This document shows, piece after piece, positions 15,301 to 18,069 of a DNA stretch of 18,069 nucleotides. The stretch covers positions 1 to 18,069 of the forward strand of contig JAYWCV010000174.1 in NCBI GenBank assembly GCA_043780275.1, written 5' to 3'. Source of the stretch: MGR-bin208 sp043780275. Its GTDB lineage: Bacteria > Bacteroidota > Bacteroidia > Chitinophagales > Chitinophagaceae. Both the position numbers and the translations under genes were made by a program. The notes under the pieces were generated by a model that saw only the letters and a program-made list of their open reading frames with translations, did not search any database and had not been told where the DNA came from. Position 1 is the stretch's first letter. Every line of letters starts with the position of its first letter.

Positions 15301-15329
15301 GATTTATCATCGTGATTATTCTACCTTCA
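15298..15329 (+). promoter_or_regulatory. Probable promoter for the aldo/keto reductase gene
   Basis: TTTG at 15298-15301 and TACCTTCA at 15322-15329 are 20 nt apart, the ideal Bacteroidota spacing. The -7 box departs from TAnnTTTG in its last two bases. It lies 20 nt before the ATG at 15350. Confidence 0.45.
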
Positions 15330-15349
15330 ACAAATAACAAACAAATTTT

Positions 15350-16339
15350 ATGGAATACAGGTATATGGGTAAAACCGGCCTTCAATTAAGTACTCTTTCA
15401 TTTGGAAGCTGGATCAGTTTTCACAAACAGATAGATCTTAAAAGGGCCGATGAATTAATGGGCATTGCTTACGATTATGGGATTAATTTTTTCGATAATG
15501 CCGAAGTGTATGCATTGGGCGAAAGTGAAATACTCATGGGAAAGGCATTGAAGCAAAAAAACTGGGACCGTACTTCCATAGTTATCAGCAGCAAGGCTTT
15601 TTTTGGATGGCGGGGAAAAGCAAACAAACCCAACCAGACCGGTTTAAGCAGGAAACATTTAACAGAAGCCTGTCATGAAGCATTAATAAGATTACAAGTA
15701 GAATATCTTGATTTATATTATTGCCACCGGCCCGATAAGAAAACACCCATTGAAGAAGTAGTAAGGACGATGAATATATTGATTCAGCAGGGAAAAATAT
15801 TATACTGGGGAACAAGTGAATGGAGTGGTGTGGAAATTATGGAAGCTCACCGGGTTGCAAGCCAACTTGGGTTAATTGGTCCGGTTGTAGAACAACCTCA
15901 ATACAATTTGTTTGAAAGAAATAAAATGGAAAATGAATACCTGGGGATATTTAATACAGTTGGAATGGGTACAACCATCTGGAGCCCCCTTGCTTCTGGA
16001 TTTTTAACCGGAAAGTACAAGGACGGTATTCCGGAAGAAAGCAGATTTGGTATTGCCGGATTAGAATGGTTAAAAAATCAGTGGATGGTAGATAATAAAA
16101 TTAGTAAAGTAAAAAAACTATCGGCACTGGCAGATGAATTAGGTATCAAACTATCAAACCTGGCTATAGCCTTTTGTATCAGAAACCCGAATGTAACTTC
16201 CGTGATTTTAGGAGCCACCCAAAAAGAGCAGTTAATTGAAAATTTAAAATCATTGGATACCGTGCAATTACTGAATGAAGAAATCATGCAACGTATAGAA
16301 GCCATTGTTGAAACAAAGCCGGTATTACCCGAATATTAA
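15350..16339 (+). CDS. Aldo/keto reductase, Kv-beta-like (AKR6-type)
   Basis: 329 residues. A cytoplasmic NADPH-dependent oxidoreductase with the (beta/alpha)8 fold. The N-terminus MEYRYMGKTGLQLSTLSFGS is typical. The catalytic tetrad is intact: D49 and Y54 in FFDNAEVYALGESE, K82 in ISSKAF and H126 in YYCHRPD. Coenzyme contacts are seen in WGTSEWSG, EQPQYNLFER, TTIWSPLASGFLTGKY and the C-terminal VILGATQKEQLIENLKSL. The GLSRKHL and EQPQYNLFERNKMENEY elements point to the voltage-gated K-channel beta-subunit-like branch found in many bacteria. The natural substrate is not apparent. It is a single-gene unit, bounded by a promoter (15298-15329) and a terminator (16348-16370). Confidence 0.93.
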   Translation: MEYRYMGKTGLQLSTLSFGSWISFHKQIDLKRADELMGIAYDYGINFFDNAEVYALGESEILMGKALKQKNWDRTSIVISSKAFFGWRGKANKPNQTGLSRKHLTEACHEALIRLQVEYLDLYYCHRPDKKTPIEEVVRTMNILIQQGKILYWGTSEWSGVEIMEAHRVASQLGLIGPVVEQPQYNLFERNKMENEYLGIFNTVGMGTTIWSPLASGFLTGKYKDGIPEESRFGIAGLEWLKNQWMVDNKISKVKKLSALADELGIKLSNLAIAFCIRNPNVTSVILGATQKEQLIENLKSLDTVQLLNEEIMQRIEAIVETKPVLPEY

Positions 16340-16347
16340 AAAACAAA

Positions 16348-16370
16348 AAACCCCGTTTTATGCGGGGTTT
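16348..16370 (+). terminator. Terminator after the aldo/keto reductase gene
   Basis: AAACCCCG (16348-16355) and CGGGGTTT (16363-16370) pair around a 7-nt loop, starting 9 nt after the stop. The T-run on this strand is only three bases. On the opposite strand the hairpin is followed by long T tracts (complement of 16341-16350), so it should stop transcripts from either side. Confidence 0.75.
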
Positions 16371-16390
16371 AAATACTTTAGGAGTAGCTT

Positions 16391-16432
16391 AACCAAATTA
16401 GTTTTTTTGTTAGGATATCGAATAATTTGGTT
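16391..16432. repeat. 10-bp perfect inverted repeat
   Basis: AACCAAATTA (16391-16400) and TAATTTGGTT (16423-16432) are exact reverse complements, 22 nt apart. A T7 run lies just inside the left arm. Confidence 0.5.
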
Positions 16433-16442
16433 TCTTCAAGGT

Positions 16443-16508
16443 TTAGTTTTCACAGGGATTAGATCGAAACGGGCTTCGGCTTGAAACTAACGGATACAAT
16501 TTTTTTTT
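16443..16508 (+). repeat. Nested stem-loop with UUCG tetraloop and T9 run
   Basis: TTAGTTT (16443-16449) pairs with AAACTAA (16484-16490). Inside lies CGGGC-TTCG-GCTTG (16470-16483), a 5-bp hairpin with two G-U pairs closed by the very stable cUUCGg loop. A run of nine T (16500-16508) begins 10 nt after the outer stem, and six more T follow at 16511-16516. The arrangement resembles the 3' end of a small RNA with an intrinsic terminator, although the outer stem is weak. Confidence 0.35.
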
Positions 16509-16630
16509 GGTTTTTTCAGTTGGACAGATTTTTACGTAAGATATTGGATTGGATTTGTATCGATCAGCTTCAATACAAATGTACATGCATAAGCATTAGC
16601 ATTATAGAGCAGTTACTCTCTTTTTTTAGG

Positions 16631-16662
16631 TTGTTGTATTTACTGTTCACTTCGTAAATTTA
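16631..16662 (+). promoter_or_regulatory. Possible promoter for the SDR gene
   Basis: TTGTTG at 16631-16636 and TAAATTTA at 16655-16662 (one mismatch to TAnnTTTG) are 18-21 nt apart, depending on which TTG is used. The leader to the ATG at 16720 would be about 50 nt. Confidence 0.35.
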
Positions 16663-16719
16663 CCAAGTAGAAAAAAGACGGAATATTAAAAAGCTATTAT
16701 ATAACATAAAACGTACAAG

Positions 16720-17538
16720 ATGGTATTTAAAGATAAAACAGTGTTGATTACCGGGGCAAGCAGAGGAATTGGTAAGGCCATTGGACTAAAGCTTGCATCA
16801 GAAGGAGCTAATATAGTTATAGCAGCCAAGTCGGTTGAAGAAGACCCACGGTTAGGGGGAACCATATTTTCGGCAGCTGAAGAAATTGAAGCTGCTGGCG
16901 GAAAAGCCTTGGCTATGCAATGTGATATACGATTCGAAGATCAGATACAAGCAGTTGTTGATAAAGCCGTTGAAACATTTGGAGGAATTGATATACTCAT
17001 CAATAATGCTTCGGCTATTTCTATAACGGCTACTGAACAAACAGAATCAAAGAGATGGGATTTGATGCATGACGTAAATGTGCGGGGAACATTTTTTGTT
17101 ACAAAAGCCTGTATTCCTTTTTTAAAAAAATCGGCTAATCCACATATATTGACTTTGTCTCCACCGTTGAATATTCAACCCAAATGGTTTGAAAATCATT
17201 TAGCGTATACGTTGACAAAATTTAATATGAGTATGATGACGATTGGATGGGCCGCTGAATTGAAAAAATACAATATAGCTGCAAACTCTTTATGGCCACG
17301 AACTACCATTGCTACAGCAGCCGTTAAAAATTTATTGGGTGGACAGGCATTGATTAATATGAGCCGCACAACAGATATCTTATCGGATACCGCATTTTAT
17401 ATTTTAAAAAGACCTTCTACTTCCTGTACCGGAAATTTATTTATTGATGAAGATGTGTTGGCCGAAGAAGGAATTACAGATTTAGGTAAATATTCGGTTG
17501 TACCGGGTGGCCATTTATATACCGATTTGTTTGTTTGA
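16720..17538 (+). CDS. Short-chain dehydrogenase/reductase, HSDL2-like
   Basis: 272 residues. A Rossmann-fold NAD(P)-dependent oxidoreductase: TGASRGIG at 11-18 for the dinucleotide, CDIRFEDQ for the adenine ring, NNAS at 95-98, the structural Asn120 in DVNVRGTFF, Ser147 in LSPPLN, and the YxxxK pair Y163/K167 in AYTLTKFNMSM. The stretches KACIPFLKKSANPHIL, SPPLNIQPKWF and NSLWPRTTIATAA follow the hydroxysteroid dehydrogenase-like 2 (HSDL2) pattern. Unlike eukaryotic HSDL2 it has no C-terminal SCP2 sterol-carrier domain. A charged loop after beta-2 (KSVEEDPRLGGT) is also typical of this subgroup. The substrate is unknown, perhaps a lipid-derived alcohol or ketone. It is a single-gene unit ending at a bidirectional terminator. 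Confidence 0.92.
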   Translation: MVFKDKTVLITGASRGIGKAIGLKLASEGANIVIAAKSVEEDPRLGGTIFSAAEEIEAAGGKALAMQCDIRFEDQIQAVVDKAVETFGGIDILINNASAISITATEQTESKRWDLMHDVNVRGTFFVTKACIPFLKKSANPHILTLSPPLNIQPKWFENHLAYTLTKFNMSMMTIGWAAELKKYNIAANSLWPRTTIATAAVKNLLGGQALINMSRTTDILSDTAFYILKRPSTSCTGNLFIDEDVLAEEGITDLGKYSVVPGGHLYTDLFV

Positions 17539-17544
17539 AAAATT

Positions 17545-17575
17545 AAAAAACCCCGGCAAATCGTCGGGGTTTTTT
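17545..17575. terminator. Bidirectional Rho-independent terminator
   Basis: AAAAAACCCCG (17545-17555) and CGGGGTTTTTT (17565-17575) make an 11-bp perfect stem. It is extended inward by a G-U and a C-G pair around a 5-nt AAATC loop. The A6 and T6 flanks give a T-run in both directions, serving the SDR gene on the plus strand and the DoxX gene on the minus strand. Confidence 0.9.
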
Positions 17576-17591
17576 AAGACTAGTCAAGTAA

Positions 17592-17957
17592 CTATTTGTC
17601 TGATCGGTTTGCAATAAGAATAGCACCCATGGCCATAGCAACATCTTTTAGTATTTGCCCCATGGCCTGTTCACTGCCATCCATCAAGCTTTTTAGATGA
17701 ACCGATAATGCAATAACCAAAAGCATAACGGCTAATAAGTAGGATGCAAACATTTTTTGTTTACCGGTAATGATAGAAATGGCAACCAGTAATAAAAAGG
17801 CACCTGATACATAAACCCATATATCTTTAGAGCCCGGCATAAATGCCGGAATTGCTCCTAACATGGAATCGACGTTGATGAAATGAAAAACGCCAAACAT
17901 GCCAATGATTAAACCGAACATGATTTCGGCTACTTTGGAAGGGATTAAAATTTTCAT
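17592..17957 (-). CDS. DoxX-like four-helix membrane protein
   Basis: 121 residues, short as usual for the family. Four hydrophobic segments are visible: about 8-28 (KVAEIMFGLIIGMFGVFHFI), 47-65 (WVYVSGAFLLLVAISIITG), 69-88 (MFASYLLAVMLLVIALSVHL) and 100-116 (GQILKDVAMAMGAILIA). The spacing, the FGVFHFINVDSMLGAIPAFMPG loop and the MGAILIA end fit the DoxX/DoxD-like inner-membrane family. Members have been linked to redox or oxidative-stress complexes; nothing here defines a function. It is convergent with the dehydrogenase gene and shares its terminator. The 112 bp upstream, to the window edge, shows no exact promoter consensus. Confidence 0.8.
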   Translation of the reverse strand: MKILIPSKVAEIMFGLIIGMFGVFHFINVDSMLGAIPAFMPGSKDIWVYVSGAFLLLVAISIITGKQKMFASYLLAVMLLVIALSVHLKSLMDGSEQAMGQILKDVAMAMGAILIANRSDK

Positions 17958-18069
17958 TGCTACTAATTTTAGTTAATGTAACCTACTATAATATTCTAAT
18001 AGATTAAAATTTAACTGTTGAACAGGCAAATACAAAATGTCTTATCCTAAGGAAAAAATTTATTAAAAT

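Larger units (their letters stand above)
16371..16719. other. Structured intergenic stretch, about 350 bp, possible non-coding RNA
   Basis: No open frame looks real on either strand. The stretch holds four inverted repeats in a row: 16391-16432 (10-bp arms), 16443-16490 (7-bp arms enclosing a UUCG hairpin and followed by a T9 run), 16553-16580 (8-bp arms) and 16606-16619 (4-bp arms followed by C and T7). A one-mismatch -7 box, TACTTTAG, lies at 16374-16381 but lacks a -33 partner. It matches no RNA family that I recognise. It could be one or more small RNAs, a long 5' leader for the dehydrogenase gene, or chance structure in AT-rich DNA. Confidence 0.35.

Noticed and set aside
1..18069. CRISPR array, prophage, transposase, toxin-antitoxin or restriction-type defence genes.
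   Set aside because: No spaced direct repeats and no matching protein motifs were seen in any plausible reading frame.

Overview
The window looks like ordinary chromosomal DNA from a Bacteroidota bacterium, most likely of the Chitinophagaceae or a near relative. The signs are AT-rich DNA; starts without clear Shine-Dalgarno sites; promoter boxes of the TTTG-N(19-21)-TAnnTTTG type, best seen before typA; a type IX secretion (T9SS) C-terminal sorting domain; several outer-membrane beta-barrels; and a coaX / outer-membrane protein / lptC cluster that I associate with this phylum from memory. The family assignment is inference; the phylum is well supported.

Layout. Positions 1-447 hold the 3' end of a serine beta-lactamase-like hydrolase. 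A 383-bp gap follows, then an uncharacterised beta-barrel protein (831-2108). The next gap holds an apparent decayed gene on the minus strand (2169-2376) and the typA promoter. typA/bipA (2540-4351) ends in a clear terminator. A small CxxC membrane protein (4457-4675) and a large secreted zinc metalloprotease (4745-7195) follow. On the minus strand, 9505-7256 encodes a small beta-barrel and a T9SS-exported Ig-like protein, apparently one transcription unit. An FkbM methyltransferase (9827-10681) runs tail-to-tail into meaB (11580-10678), and a family 2 glycosyltransferase (12427-11660) lies upstream of meaB. The tightly overlapped set coaX - FadL-like outer-membrane protein - lptC (12585-15244) is next. 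An aldo/keto reductase (15350-16339), a structured 380-bp intergenic stretch, an HSDL2-type short-chain dehydrogenase (16720-17538) and a convergent DoxX-like membrane protein (17957-17592) close the window.

Themes. Much of the content is envelope biology: LptC takes part in LPS transport, the glycosyltransferase and FkbM enzyme may modify surface glycans, and the beta-barrels and T9SS cargo sit at or beyond the outer membrane. typA, coaX and meaB are housekeeping or cofactor genes. I see no phage, transposase, CRISPR array, tRNA or rRNA, and no convincing new multi-gene system. The points most worth a second look are the decayed gene at 2169-2376, a GC-rich palindromic in-frame insertion in the metalloprotease (4801-4821), the cluster of inverted repeats at 16391-16627, the hairpin just upstream of the FkbM gene, and the altered second motif of CoaX.
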